The notes beneath the pieces are model-generated. The model was not told where the DNA came from, did no database searches, and was given only the letters and a program-made list of their open reading frames with translations. From positions 1 through 7,770 of the forward strand of contig CALAHA010000262.1 of assembly GCA_937891565.1 (NCBI GenBank): a DNA stretch of 7,770 bases, written 5' to 3'. The stretch's first letter is position 1. Each line of letters opens with the position of its first letter. Of this stretch, positions 1-6,231 are shown in pieces. Made by a program: the position numbers and the translations under genes. This DNA comes from an uncultured Ilumatobacter sp. GTDB taxonomy: Bacteria; Actinomycetota; Acidimicrobiia; Acidimicrobiales; Ilumatobacteraceae.

Positions 1-394
1 GTGGGCGCGTCGCCAAGCACTCGAAACCGCCATGCACCGGTGGGACGCTCAAACTGCGATCGGCGTCCAAGCAATGCTCGACCCCGAACTGTCGAGCGAA
101 GGAATCCAGGAGTACTTCGAAATGGGCTTGCCCCGTGTGCTCAGCCGTGACGAAGTCGATCCCCCAGCCGTCAGCCTGCACGTCCACTGCACCGACGTCG
201 ACGGCGAATGGCTCGTGTGGGGTGAGAACGGCAAGTACCGGATGCTGCCGGTCCATGACAAGGGCGACGCTGCGATTCGTGGAACTGCAGCCAACATCTG
301 GCTGCTCCTGATGGGCCGAATCGACCGTTCCAAACTCGACATCGTCGGTGACGCGTCCGCAGCCGACGCCTGGCTCGACCTGCCCAACTGGTGA
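1..394 (+). CDS. DinB/MDMPI-fold protein (maleylpyruvate isomerase-like), 3' part
   Basis: The reading frame is open from base 2 to the TGA at 392-394, giving about 130 visible residues; the true start lies left of the window. The visible sequence begins with the helix ETAMHRWDAQ, which resembles the last metal-binding helix of the DinB-like N-terminal domain of mycothiol-dependent maleylpyruvate isomerase relatives (TIGR03083-type proteins). It is followed by a C-terminal domain with the typical pattern VSLHVHCTDVDGEWLVW, then AAIRGTAANIWLLLMGR and a closing DIVGDASAADAWL. In this family, members with the metal site are thought to be thiol-dependent (mycothiol) enzymes or detoxifiers, but most are uncharacterised and no substrate can be read from the sequence. 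Family members are usually about 200-280 residues, so roughly half is missing here. The stop overlaps the start of the next gene by 4 bp, suggesting translational coupling with the transporter. I am confident of the family and not of any specific reaction. Confidence 0.82.
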   Translation, partial: WARRQALETAMHRWDAQTAIGVQAMLDPELSSEGIQEYFEMGLPRVLSRDEVDPPAVSLHVHCTDVDGEWLVWGENGKYRMLPVHDKGDAAIRGTAANIWLLLMGRIDRSKLDIVGDASAADAWLDLPNW

Positions 395-1350
395 GCAGCA
401 CCGAGGCGCGAAGTCGGTCAATCGGTTTCCTCGCGGTCGGCCTTGCAGTCGTCGGCTTCTCGATCAGTTCGGCTGCGATCAAGTGGTCTGAGTCGACCGG
501 CTCGGTAGTGGCATTCTGGCGAATGATCGGTGCCGTCGTCGGCTGGTGGATCATCGTGCTCATTGCCCGCAAACGCACCGGGCGACCATTGCCGACGCGC
601 GAGACGTGGAAGCTGGTCCTTCCGCCCGGCCTGTTTTTCGGACTGAACATCGCGATTTTCTTCACGGCGATTACTCGAACGAGTATTGCTCACGCCGAGT
701 TCATCACCACACTCACCCCGCTCGTACTCCTCCCGGCCGGGGCGGCGTTCTTCGGTGAGCGTCCGAATTGGGGTGCACTCAAATTCGGGTTGATCTCGGT
801 CGTCGGCATTGCTTTGGTCCTCACATTCGGGCCCAAGGGTGGCGAGGCGACACTCGGCGGCAACCTCCTCATGGTCCTCGTGATCGGCACCTGGACGAGC
901 TACATGCTGACGTCGAAGCGAGCCCGCACACGCGGCGTTGATGTGCTTGATTTCATGGCCTGCATGATGCCGTTCAGCCTTATCACCGCTGGGCCAATTG
1001 CTGCGTCGATCGCCGGTACCGGCCTGTTCTCTCTGTCGGCACGCGGTTGGTTCGTCGTGGCCCTCCTCGCACTCGTGACCGGCATGCTGGGCCACGGCTG
1101 CATCATCTATGCCCAGCGCCACCTTCCGGTTGCAACGATCAGCATCATCCAGACAGGCCAACCGGCACTGTCGGTGTTTTGGGGTTTCGTCGTCCTCGGC
1201 GAGTCGGTCCGCTCACCGCAGATCGCCGGCATGGTCTTGGTCGTGGTCGGCCTCTCGATGTTCACGTGGGCGAGTCAACGACCAACGGCAGCAACCCCGA
1301 CGAGCGGCGTCAGTCCGGCTGATATTGCTCAGGCCGGCTCGACGAGCTGA
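391..1350 (+). CDS. EamA/DMT-family membrane transporter
   Basis: This gene encodes a 319-residue, very hydrophobic protein of the drug/metabolite transporter superfamily with two tandem EamA repeats. The first spans about residues 11-150 (FLAVGLAVVGFSISSAAIKW, then VAFWRMIGAVVGWWIIVLIA, ending near FFGERPNWGALKFGLISVVG). The second spans about 157-295 and ends with the typical IIQTGQPALSVFWGFVVLGE and a last helix IAGMVLVVVGLSMF. About ten transmembrane helices are expected, which matches the usual 280-320 residue length. It should sit in the cytoplasmic membrane and move a small metabolite, by family usually export of amino acids, nucleobases or drugs; the substrate cannot be predicted. The start is the GTG at 391, which forms a GTGA overlap with the preceding stop; this and the charged N-terminus SSTEARSRS before the first helix support it. 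The last 25 or so residues are a low-complexity polar tail. It is probably co-transcribed with the upstream gene. Confidence 0.9.
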   Translation: MSSTEARSRSIGFLAVGLAVVGFSISSAAIKWSESTGSVVAFWRMIGAVVGWWIIVLIARKRTGRPLPTRETWKLVLPPGLFFGLNIAIFFTAITRTSIAHAEFITTLTPLVLLPAGAAFFGERPNWGALKFGLISVVGIALVLTFGPKGGEATLGGNLLMVLVIGTWTSYMLTSKRARTRGVDVLDFMACMMPFSLITAGPIAASIAGTGLFSLSARGWFVVALLALVTGMLGHGCIIYAQRHLPVATISIIQTGQPALSVFWGFVVLGESVRSPQIAGMVLVVVGLSMFTWASQRPTAATPTSGVSPADIAQAGSTS

Positions 1351-1374
1351 CGGAGCGCCATGGTCATGGTTGCG

Positions 1375-1670
1375 CTACACGATGAAGCTGAACAGCGACG
1401 CGGCATCGTCGGTTGGGGTCCTGCACAACAGCAGCACGCGCTCCTGCCCGGCCCGTCTGCCTCTCACGTATCGCGTGTTCGAGCGCACCGCAAACGGTAT
1501 GAGGCAGCCCCGATGGTCCCCACGTGGACGAACGGAAAGTGCGCAACATCGCAGAAGTTGTCGGTCATCCGTGACGCCGCCGGGCTTAAACGTCCAACCG
1601 TGACGTCGGCACCGTCAGCCATGACATACCACTGGTCGAGCAGACCTCTTTTGACAGCACCTTCGAACAC
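1375..1670 (-). pseudogene. Rieske-type aromatic oxygenase remnant (deleted, frameshifted)
   Basis: Read on the - strand, this stretch retains pieces of a Rieske non-haem iron oxygenase alpha subunit of the vanillate/dicamba demethylase type. Piece 1 (1670 to about 1595) reads GLLDQWYVMADGADVTVG, like the N-terminus just before a Rieske domain. It runs straight into DNFCDVAHFPFVHVGTIG (about 1509-1562), which has the N-x2-D-x2-H-x4-H spacing of the mononuclear iron site. The whole Rieske domain with its CxH and CxxH cluster ligands, normally between these pieces, is absent. Near 1509 the frame shifts, and the next frame (1378-1509) reads LIPFAVR and then RVLLLCRTPTDDAASLF, like the C-terminal beta-sheet of the catalytic domain, again with dozens of residues missing. 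A TAG at 1377-1375 ends it, where relatives probably have Trp (V-W-R-N). A working gene would be about 340 residues, so this is a non-functional relic. It lies antisense between the transporter and surE and explains most of an otherwise gene-free 400-bp gap; I see nothing further in 1689-1744. Confidence 0.7.
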
Positions 1671-1744
1671 GCGGCCAACGCACCCTGCTCACTCGAATCC
1701 GAGCCGGATCTGGGCTGGACGAGGCTGACCAGGCAACACGTGAC

Positions 1745-1748
1745 AGGA
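1745..1748 (+). promoter_or_regulatory. Ribosome binding site of surE
   Basis: AGGA lies 7 nt before the ATG at 1756. It is the clearest Shine-Dalgarno match in the window and supports that start codon, which also gives the canonical MRILVTNDDG N-terminus. Confidence 0.5.
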
Positions 1749-1755
1749 TGCAGCC

Positions 1756-2598
1756 ATGCGGATATTGGTGACAAACGACGACGGAATCCATGCTCCGGGG
1801 CTCCACGCACTGGCCAACGCAATGTGTGACCTTGAGGGCGGGCACGAGATCGTGGTGGCTGCTCCGGACTCGGAGTACTCCGGCGCCAGCGCCGCGCTCG
1901 GTGCTCTTCACGAGATCACCCCGGTCATCCGGCCGGTCGACATTCCTGTTGCTGCCGCGGCCTCGTGGTCGGTCAGCGGCGCACCAGCGCTCTGCGTTAT
2001 GTTTGCTCGGCTCGGCGCCTTCGGCGCTCCGTTCGACCTCGTCATTTCCGGTATCAACCCTGGCGCCAACGTCGGGCGTGCCGTGTACCACTCAGGAACG
2101 GTCGGGGCTGCGCTCACGGCACGCAATGGCAAGATTTCCGGTGTTGCATTCAGCCAGGCAGTCACGGGCTACGGCGTTGAAGGTCAGGTGTGGAACCAGT
2201 TGGTCGATCAGCTCGACTGGCAAGCCTCGGCCGAAATCGCTCGCACCTATGTACAAGGCATGGTCGACAACATGCCGACCGAGCCGGTGGTTGTCAACAT
2301 TAACGTCCCTGATCGGCCTGTCTCTGAGATGCTCGGCTGGCGCCACACCGATGTCGGCAGCCTCCCACCACGAACCGTCAATGAGGCCACCCTCGAGCCC
2401 GTCGAAGGCGACGAAGGGGCATTCCGCGTCGTGATGGACTGGGGCCAAAAGGTCAACGTGCTGCCCGAAGACACCGACGGCGGCGCAATCGAGGCGGGCT
2501 ACGTGTCGGTCAGCAATCTGACCCGGCTGGTCCACGAAGATCGCTCTGACATGTCAGCCGCCGAAGCCGCCCTCGACATTCTCCTCCCCCGCACCTGA
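1756..2598 (+). CDS. surE: 5'/3'-nucleotidase SurE
   Basis: This gene encodes a 280-residue survival protein SurE, a cytosolic metal-dependent phosphatase that removes phosphate from nucleoside 5'- and 3'-monophosphates; some homologues also trim short polyphosphate. All hallmark motifs are present. The N-terminal ILVTNDDGIHAPG contains metal ligands Asp8 and Asp9, APDSEYSGAS contains the metal-binding Ser42, and VISGINPGANVG contains Asn101. VSGAPALCV and YHSGTVGAALTA are further family signatures that line the active site. The length is slightly above the roughly 250 residues of the E. coli protein, with the extra residues in the C-terminal dimerisation region. The ATG at 1756 is preceded by a Shine-Dalgarno-like AGGA. 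It is not in the usual proteobacterial context beside pcm or rpoS; here it stands alone between two decayed or unrelated regions, so it is probably its own transcription unit. A long inverted repeat follows the stop and may end its transcript. Confidence 0.95.
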   Translation: MRILVTNDDGIHAPGLHALANAMCDLEGGHEIVVAAPDSEYSGASAALGALHEITPVIRPVDIPVAAAASWSVSGAPALCVMFARLGAFGAPFDLVISGINPGANVGRAVYHSGTVGAALTARNGKISGVAFSQAVTGYGVEGQVWNQLVDQLDWQASAEIARTYVQGMVDNMPTEPVVVNINVPDRPVSEMLGWRHTDVGSLPPRTVNEATLEPVEGDEGAFRVVMDWGQKVNVLPEDTDGGAIEAGYVSVSNLTRLVHEDRSDMSAAEAALDILLPRT

Positions 2599-2627
2599 TC
2601 CAGGTCTCGCCCACCAGCATCCAAGAC

Positions 2628-2687
2628 CTCCTAAAATGGAGACCGTTTTTCCGCACCAGTAACGAGAGATGGTCTCCATTTCGGGAG
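2628..2687. repeat. Imperfect inverted repeat downstream of surE
   Basis: The left arm CTCCTAAAATGGAGACCGT (2628-2646) and right arm ATGGTCTCCATTTCGGGAG (2669-2687) are inverted copies matching at 16 of 19 positions, with an uninterrupted core of 11 bp (AAATGGAGACC / GGTCTCCATTT). The 22-nt loop begins with TTTT. In + strand RNA two of the three mismatches become G-U pairs, so a strong hairpin is possible. The location 30 bp after the surE stop and 50 bp before the next start fits either a transcript-ending hairpin for surE or a dyad operator controlling the NTF2-like gene. The sequence alone does not decide between these. Confidence 0.6.
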
Positions 2688-2736
2688 AAGTGAGTCGGAT
2701 AAGTACCACAGTCACATTGGATCACAGTTCGACCAG

Positions 2737-3153
2737 ATGTACCGTCGCACGACGATGAGTTCACCGATTGATGTCGTCACCGGATTTCTCCGTTCGTTTA
2801 CACGCAACGATCCGGACTACATCGCCAGCTTCGTCGCCGAGGGCTTTCGAAACGTCCACGAAAGCGCTCTCGGTTCGGGCTGCGTTGGCCGCGAGGAATA
2901 CCGAAGGCGCCTGCCTCACTTTCTGGCAGCTTTCTCCGACCGCGCCTACTCGATCGATGACATCGTCGAGCAGCAGCGCCCGTCGGTCACCGATGTGGTC
3001 GTGCGGTATCGCTTCGGTGCCACCTACGAGGGGACGGCGTTCGAGATCCCCGGCGTCATGTGGTTCAGCGTTCGCGACGACGTGATCACCAAGCGAGTCG
3101 ACACCTGGGACTCGCTCACCTTCCTCCGCCAAACCAACCAAACCGATCTGTAA
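2737..3153 (+). CDS. NTF2/SnoaL-like fold protein
   Basis: This gene encodes a small 138-residue protein (132 if the in-frame ATG at 2755 is used) with the pattern of the NTF2-like/SnoaL-like superfamily. An N-terminal helix IDVVTGFLRSFTRND is followed by YIASFVAEGFRNVHESALG. Curved-sheet strands follow: VTDVVVRYRFGATYEGTAFEIPG, MWFSVRDDVITKRVDTWD, and a terminal SLTFLRQ. Members are cone-shaped alpha+beta domains that act as small enzymes (cyclases, isomerases, hydratases) or as ligand-binding proteins, so no reaction can be assigned. No convincing Shine-Dalgarno sequence precedes either ATG. The shorter form beginning MSSPIDVV fits the domain edge at least as well, because MYRRTT adds nothing recognisable. 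The gene stands alone, with an inverted repeat upstream and a perfect palindrome across its TAA stop. The fold call is fairly secure and the function unknown. Confidence 0.75.
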   Translation: MYRRTTMSSPIDVVTGFLRSFTRNDPDYIASFVAEGFRNVHESALGSGCVGREEYRRRLPHFLAAFSDRAYSIDDIVEQQRPSVTDVVVRYRFGATYEGTAFEIPGVMWFSVRDDVITKRVDTWDSLTFLRQTNQTDL

Positions 3154-3166
3154 CGGCCGTTACAGA
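3147..3166. terminator. Perfect 20-bp palindrome over the stop codon
   Basis: TCTGTAACGGCCGTTACAGA is its own reverse complement and includes the TAA stop (3151-3153) of the NTF2-like gene. In RNA it would fold as an 8-bp stem with a GGCC loop. It lies between that gene and the 3' end of an antisense gene remnant (3192), where a bidirectional terminator would be expected. No U-tract follows on either strand, so a regulator-binding dyad remains possible. Confidence 0.45.
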
Positions 3167-3191
3167 CGAAATGCAGGTAGAGCCGACCTGG

Positions 3192-3338
3192 TCAGATCTC
3201 GAAGAGTTGCGTGGTGGGATGAAACTGACTCCAGGTGAACCAGAACGCTTCGTGCGCAGCAATCTCACCGCCGGTTGCATCACCGATTGGGAAGATCGGC
3301 CCAGAGGCCGCCCAGCCGATGAGCGAAAGGTGAGGAAC
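3192..3338 (-). pseudogene. Probable DUF3179 protein remnant (C-terminal piece)
   Basis: On the - strand, before a TGA at 3194-3192, the frame reads LIGWAASGPI, then a short stretch, then AHEAFWFTWSQFHPTTQLF. This resembles the C-terminal end of DUF3179 proteins, which have a G-x-A-x-x-GPL segment followed by a terminal FWFAW-x-x-F-x-P-x-T motif. DUF3179 proteins are 300-400 residue, often secreted or lipoprotein-like proteins of unknown function. Here only about 45 residues are recognisable. Upstream in the same frame the sequence becomes cysteine-rich and unlike the family (EFRGCCVGCCSV) and then runs into the antisense of msrB, so the rest of the gene is gone. It occupies much of the 264-bp gap before msrB. 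The call rests on motif memory and short similarity; a chance shadow frame is the alternative. Confidence 0.42.
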
Positions 3339-3417
3339 CGAGCAACAGCCGACGCAACAACCACGAAACTCAGATCCGAATGCTGCGGTAGGGCCCAGGA
3401 CTTGGCAGCATGGAGTC

Positions 3418-3834
3418 ATGGCAGAGAACGAACAGACCGACACAGCCGCAATCCCCTCCGACACGGAGCTTCGCGATCGCCTCACGCCCGAGCAGTACCA
3501 GGTGACCCAGCACGCCGGAACCGAGCGTCCGTTCACTGGCGAATACCACGCCACCACCGACGACGGCACGTATCACTGCATCGTGTGCGATGCCGAGCTG
3601 TTCTCGTCCGAGACGAAGTACGACGCAGGCTGCGGTTGGCCGAGCTTCTATCAGGCGCTCGACGGCAACAAGATCGAGAACCGCACAGACAATTCCCATG
3701 GCATGGCTCGAACCGAAACCGTTTGCGCCAAATGCGGCGCACACCTCGGCCACGTCTTCCCCGACGGCCCGGCACCTACCGGCGACCGATTCTGCATCAA
3801 CTCGGCGTCACTCAACCTCAAGCCAGCTAACTGA
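3418..3834 (+). CDS. msrB: Peptide-methionine (R)-S-oxide reductase MsrB
   Basis: This gene encodes a 138-residue cytosolic repair enzyme that reduces the R-epimer of methionine sulfoxide in proteins back to methionine, usually with thioredoxin-type electron donors. The single SelR domain covers about residues 16-135. LTPEQYQVTQHAGTERPFTG opens the domain. Two CxxC pairs, Cys54/Cys57 (CIVC) and Cys103/Cys106 (CAKC), form the structural zinc site. GCGWPSF carries Cys72, the position of the recycling cysteine in the classical two-cysteine enzymes. HLGHVFPDGP and RFCINSASL follow, with catalytic Cys126. All key residues are intact and the length is typical. The ATG at 3418 precedes a polar, non-conserved 15-residue lead. 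GGAG occurs only 2 nt before it, too close for a normal Shine-Dalgarno site, so the exact start is slightly uncertain. No msrA is adjacent. It is likely a stand-alone gene, 48 bp ahead of the MBL-fold gene. Confidence 0.96.
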   Translation: MAENEQTDTAAIPSDTELRDRLTPEQYQVTQHAGTERPFTGEYHATTDDGTYHCIVCDAELFSSETKYDAGCGWPSFYQALDGNKIENRTDNSHGMARTETVCAKCGAHLGHVFPDGPAPTGDRFCINSASLNLKPAN

Positions 3835-3869
3835 CAAAGCAGACTGGCCAACCGCGATGCTCCACGTTG

Positions 3870-3875
3870 TAGTTT
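3870..3875 (+). promoter_or_regulatory. Possible -10 element for a leaderless transcript
   Basis: TAGTTT fits the TANNNT pattern of -10 elements and ends 7 nt before the GTG at 3883. No Shine-Dalgarno sequence precedes that GTG. This is the spacing expected when transcription starts at the start codon, as is common in Actinobacteria. No convincing -35 match is visible, so this is a weak call. Confidence 0.25.
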
Positions 3876-3882
3876 CTCTGGC

Positions 3883-4788
3883 GTGATCACTGACTGGGGC
3901 GACGGAGAACGACAATTGACCAACACAATCAGCGTGCTGGTCGGCGAGAACAACGGGGCTTACCCCTCGGGGAACTCGCTGCTCGTTCGCGGCGCCAGTG
4001 AAACCGTGCTGATCGATCCGTCGACGACCGTGGTGGCCAGGGGCGGCGCACCTGTCGCGATCGATGCCGTCATCAACTCCCATAGCCACGAAGACCACAT
4101 GTGCGGCAACGGGTTTTTTGCGGACTCGCGTCTCCACATCCATGAAGCCGACTTGGTCGGAGCGCAGAGCATCGACGGGCTCATGGAGGTCTACGGGTTG
4201 ACCGGCGAAGCCCGTGACATGTTCTCGGCGCTGGTCCTCGACGAGTTCCACTACACGCCCCGGCCCGACGCTCAGGGCTTCACCGACGGCCACATGTTTG
4301 ACCTCGGTGGCGGCACGAAAATCGAGGCGGTGCACCTGCCGGGCCACACACGGGGCCACAGCGGCTTCCGGATGGATGGCGTGTTCTTCCTCTCTGACAT
4401 CGACCTCACCGGCTTCGGCCCGTACTACGGCGACGTGTGGAGCGACCTCGAAGACTTCGAGGCCAGCCTCGCCAAGGTGCGCGACGAGGAAGCCGACTAC
4501 TACGTCACGTTCCATCACAAGGGCGTGATCGAAGGACGCGAGACGTTCGTCGAGATGGTCGACGCCTTCACCGCAGTGATCGGCCGCCGTCACGACGCGA
4601 TGCTCGACTTCCTCGCCGAACCGCAAACGATCGACGACATGCGGGCGCACCGCTTTATCTATCGTCCGCATGTCGAGCACTCGTTTGCCGACTCGGTTGA
4701 AACGCGCAGCGCCGAAATGCACGTGGCCCGGATGCTTCAACGGGGCGAAGCCATAGAGGTCGAGCCCGGTCGGTACCAAACACGCTGA
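3883..4788 (+). CDS. MBL-fold metallo-hydrolase
   Basis: This gene encodes a 301-residue metallo-beta-lactamase-fold protein. The diagnostic HxHxDH motif is present as HSHEDH (His67, His69, Asp71, His72). It follows the usual strand LLVRGASETVLIDPS and precedes CGNGFF. His155 in HLPGHTRGHSGF, Asp172 in FFLSDIDLTG and His211 or His212 in YVTFHHKG complete a binuclear, probably zinc, site. Residues after about 215 form a helical C-terminal extension (FVEMVDAFTAVIGRRHDAMLDFL and onward). This is reminiscent of MBL hydrolases with a substrate-shaping helical tail, such as glyoxalase II-like or lactonase-like proteins. The substrate cannot be assigned; hydrolysis of a thioester, ester or lactone is the general expectation. 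No signal peptide is seen, so it should be cytosolic. The GTG at 3883 was chosen as the first start in frame after msrB; it lacks a Shine-Dalgarno sequence and may be leaderless. The gene converges with the M20 peptidase gene 42 bp away. Confidence 0.88.
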   Translation: MITDWGDGERQLTNTISVLVGENNGAYPSGNSLLVRGASETVLIDPSTTVVARGGAPVAIDAVINSHSHEDHMCGNGFFADSRLHIHEADLVGAQSIDGLMEVYGLTGEARDMFSALVLDEFHYTPRPDAQGFTDGHMFDLGGGTKIEAVHLPGHTRGHSGFRMDGVFFLSDIDLTGFGPYYGDVWSDLEDFEASLAKVRDEEADYYVTFHHKGVIEGRETFVEMVDAFTAVIGRRHDAMLDFLAEPQTIDDMRAHRFIYRPHVEHSFADSVETRSAEMHVARMLQRGEAIEVEPGRYQTR

Positions 4789-4830
4789 CCCGATTTCACA
4801 CGGGGATCAAAGTACGGCTGTCGCTCGCTG

Positions 4831-6213
4831 CTACTTGGCCAACAGGTCCCGGCAAACCTGGTCCCACAAACGGGTCGTGAGTGCCAACGATTCCACGTCG
4901 ATGCGTTCGTTATGGCCGTGGAATCGGGATCCGAACTCGCTGGAGTCAAGCGACGGGCTGAGCAGTCCGGCGCCGTAAGCCACGGCACCCATCTCGCGGT
5001 AGATCCGCGAATCGGTGAATCCCACAATCATCTGCGGCGTCAGCGTGGCGGTCGGGAACGGCACATTGATCGCTCGGTGCAGCGCATCCCACAGCGGCGT
5101 GTCGGTCCGGCTCATCGATGATTCGTCGTTCATGATCGGTTCGATCTCGACATGATCAGCGAGGTCACCGAGCGCCTGACGCAGGTGCGCCGCGACCTCG
5201 TCGGCTCCGTCACCCGGCAGCGTGCGTACATCGACTTCAATGACCACGGTGTCGGGCACCACGTTCGTCTTCATCAACCCGCCATCGAGCAAATTCGGTG
5301 AGAACGTGGTGTGCGTGCAGGCATGGAGATACGCAGCGAGCTTCGGGACCGGCAGGTCGTCGAGGAAGCCGTCGATTTTCGATTCGTCGAGGAGTGCGTC
5401 AGCCCACTCTGGCGTGAGGCCGAGCGTGTCGACTCGCGTCCGCCACAGCTCAGTGAATCGGGGCTTCGATCGGTAATCGGCCAGCCGTTGGACAACCCCG
5501 GCTGCTTTGACCAAGGCATTGTCACCGCGGAACGGCGTCGAGCCGTGGCCCGGTGTACCGCGCACCGTGAGCCGGCGCCAGGCGACGCCCTTTTCAGCGA
5601 CATTCACGCTGACGAACGGCGACTCGGCCGGCCCGGAATGGATGCCACCATTCTCGGTCAGCACATAGTCGGCACGCATCGAATCGGCGTGGTTGTCAGC
5701 CACCCAGCGGGCACCATGTGCGCTCCCGGCTTCCTCATCAGCCACGCCGAAGTAGATGAGGTCGCCCGACGGCTTGAAGCGACCGGCCGCAGCGTCGTCG
5801 GCTAAGTGGCGGAAGGCGACAGCCATCGACGCCGTGAGATTGAGCATGTCGACGGCACCGCGACCCCACACCTCGTCGACGCCATCGGGCGACGTGATCA
5901 ACTCGCCACCGAACGGGTCGTTGTCCCAGCCATCACGATTCACCGGCACGACGTCGGTGTGACCCATCAGGCAGAGGCTGGGAGCGTTTGGGTCGGAGCC
6001 TTCGATGCGGCCGATGATCGACATCCGGTCCGCGCTCGGCCCGAACCGCTCGACGACCACGCCGGGCCCTTCGATCACACCCTGGAGGACATCGGCGTTG
6101 CGAGTCTCATGGCCCGATTCAGCAGTCCCGTCGTTGACACACTCGTTACGAATCAGCGTCTGCAACAGCGCAACGGTGTTGGCGGTCAGCGGGTCGAGTT
6201 CGCGATCATCCAT
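4831..6213 (-). CDS. M20-family metallopeptidase (ArgE/DapE/ACY1-like)
   Basis: This gene encodes a 460-residue zinc-dependent amidohydrolase/exopeptidase of the M20 clan. All catalytic elements are present. GHTDVVP carries His85 (metal) and Asp87. GRGAVDML carries Asp122 (bridging metal). ADEEAGS carries Glu160 (general base) and Glu161 (metal). LTENGG carries Glu187 (metal). FHGHNERI near the C-terminus carries His434 (metal). The lid/dimerisation domain, about residues 205-330, opens with AEKGVAWRRLTVRGTPGHGS. Relatives remove acyl groups from N-acyl amino acids or cleave dipeptides; this branch (HTDVVPVNRDGWDNDPF type) is usually annotated only as M20/M25/M40 hydrolase, so the substrate is open. 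No signal peptide is apparent, hence cytosolic. The ATG at 6213 gives a usual N-terminus (a helix LLQTLIRNECV soon after), although only a G-rich stretch precedes it. It lies 74 bp downstream of hrpA on the same strand, separated by a strong hairpin, so co-transcription is doubtful. Confidence 0.92.
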   Translation of the reverse strand: MDDRELDPLTANTVALLQTLIRNECVNDGTAESGHETRNADVLQGVIEGPGVVVERFGPSADRMSIIGRIEGSDPNAPSLCLMGHTDVVPVNRDGWDNDPFGGELITSPDGVDEVWGRGAVDMLNLTASMAVAFRHLADDAAAGRFKPSGDLIYFGVADEEAGSAHGARWVADNHADSMRADYVLTENGGIHSGPAESPFVSVNVAEKGVAWRRLTVRGTPGHGSTPFRGDNALVKAAGVVQRLADYRSKPRFTELWRTRVDTLGLTPEWADALLDESKIDGFLDDLPVPKLAAYLHACTHTTFSPNLLDGGLMKTNVVPDTVVIEVDVRTLPGDGADEVAAHLRQALGDLADHVEIEPIMNDESSMSRTDTPLWDALHRAINVPFPTATLTPQMIVGFTDSRIYREMGAVAYGAGLLSPSLDSSEFGSRFHGHNERIDVESLALTTRLWDQVCRDLLAK

Positions 6214-6231
6214 TCCCCAACTCTCGCAGAG

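Noticed and set aside
418..1161. A 247-residue - strand frame opposite the EamA transporter.
   Set aside because: It is an Asp/Glu/Arg/His-rich antisense shadow of transmembrane codons, and the + strand frame clearly encodes membrane helices.
1360..1728. A 122-residue + strand frame between the transporter and surE.
   Set aside because: Its composition is unlike a protein and the opposite strand in the same place carries recognisable Rieske oxygenase pieces, so this is a shadow of the relic.
2675..2703. Possible promoter (GATAAG as a -10 box) ahead of the NTF2-like gene.
   Set aside because: Only four of six -10 positions match and nothing like a -35 box lies 17 bp upstream.
3060..3830. A 256-residue + strand open frame covering the gap before msrB and most of msrB in another frame.
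   Set aside because: It is rich in Arg/His/Pro as expected of an out-of-frame reading, starts inside the NTF2-like gene, and overlaps the unmistakable msrB frame.
3808..4779. A 323-residue - strand open frame opposite the MBL-fold gene.
   Set aside because: It mirrors the MBL gene in a complementary frame typical of high-GC DNA, while the + strand frame carries a complete HxHxDH metal site.
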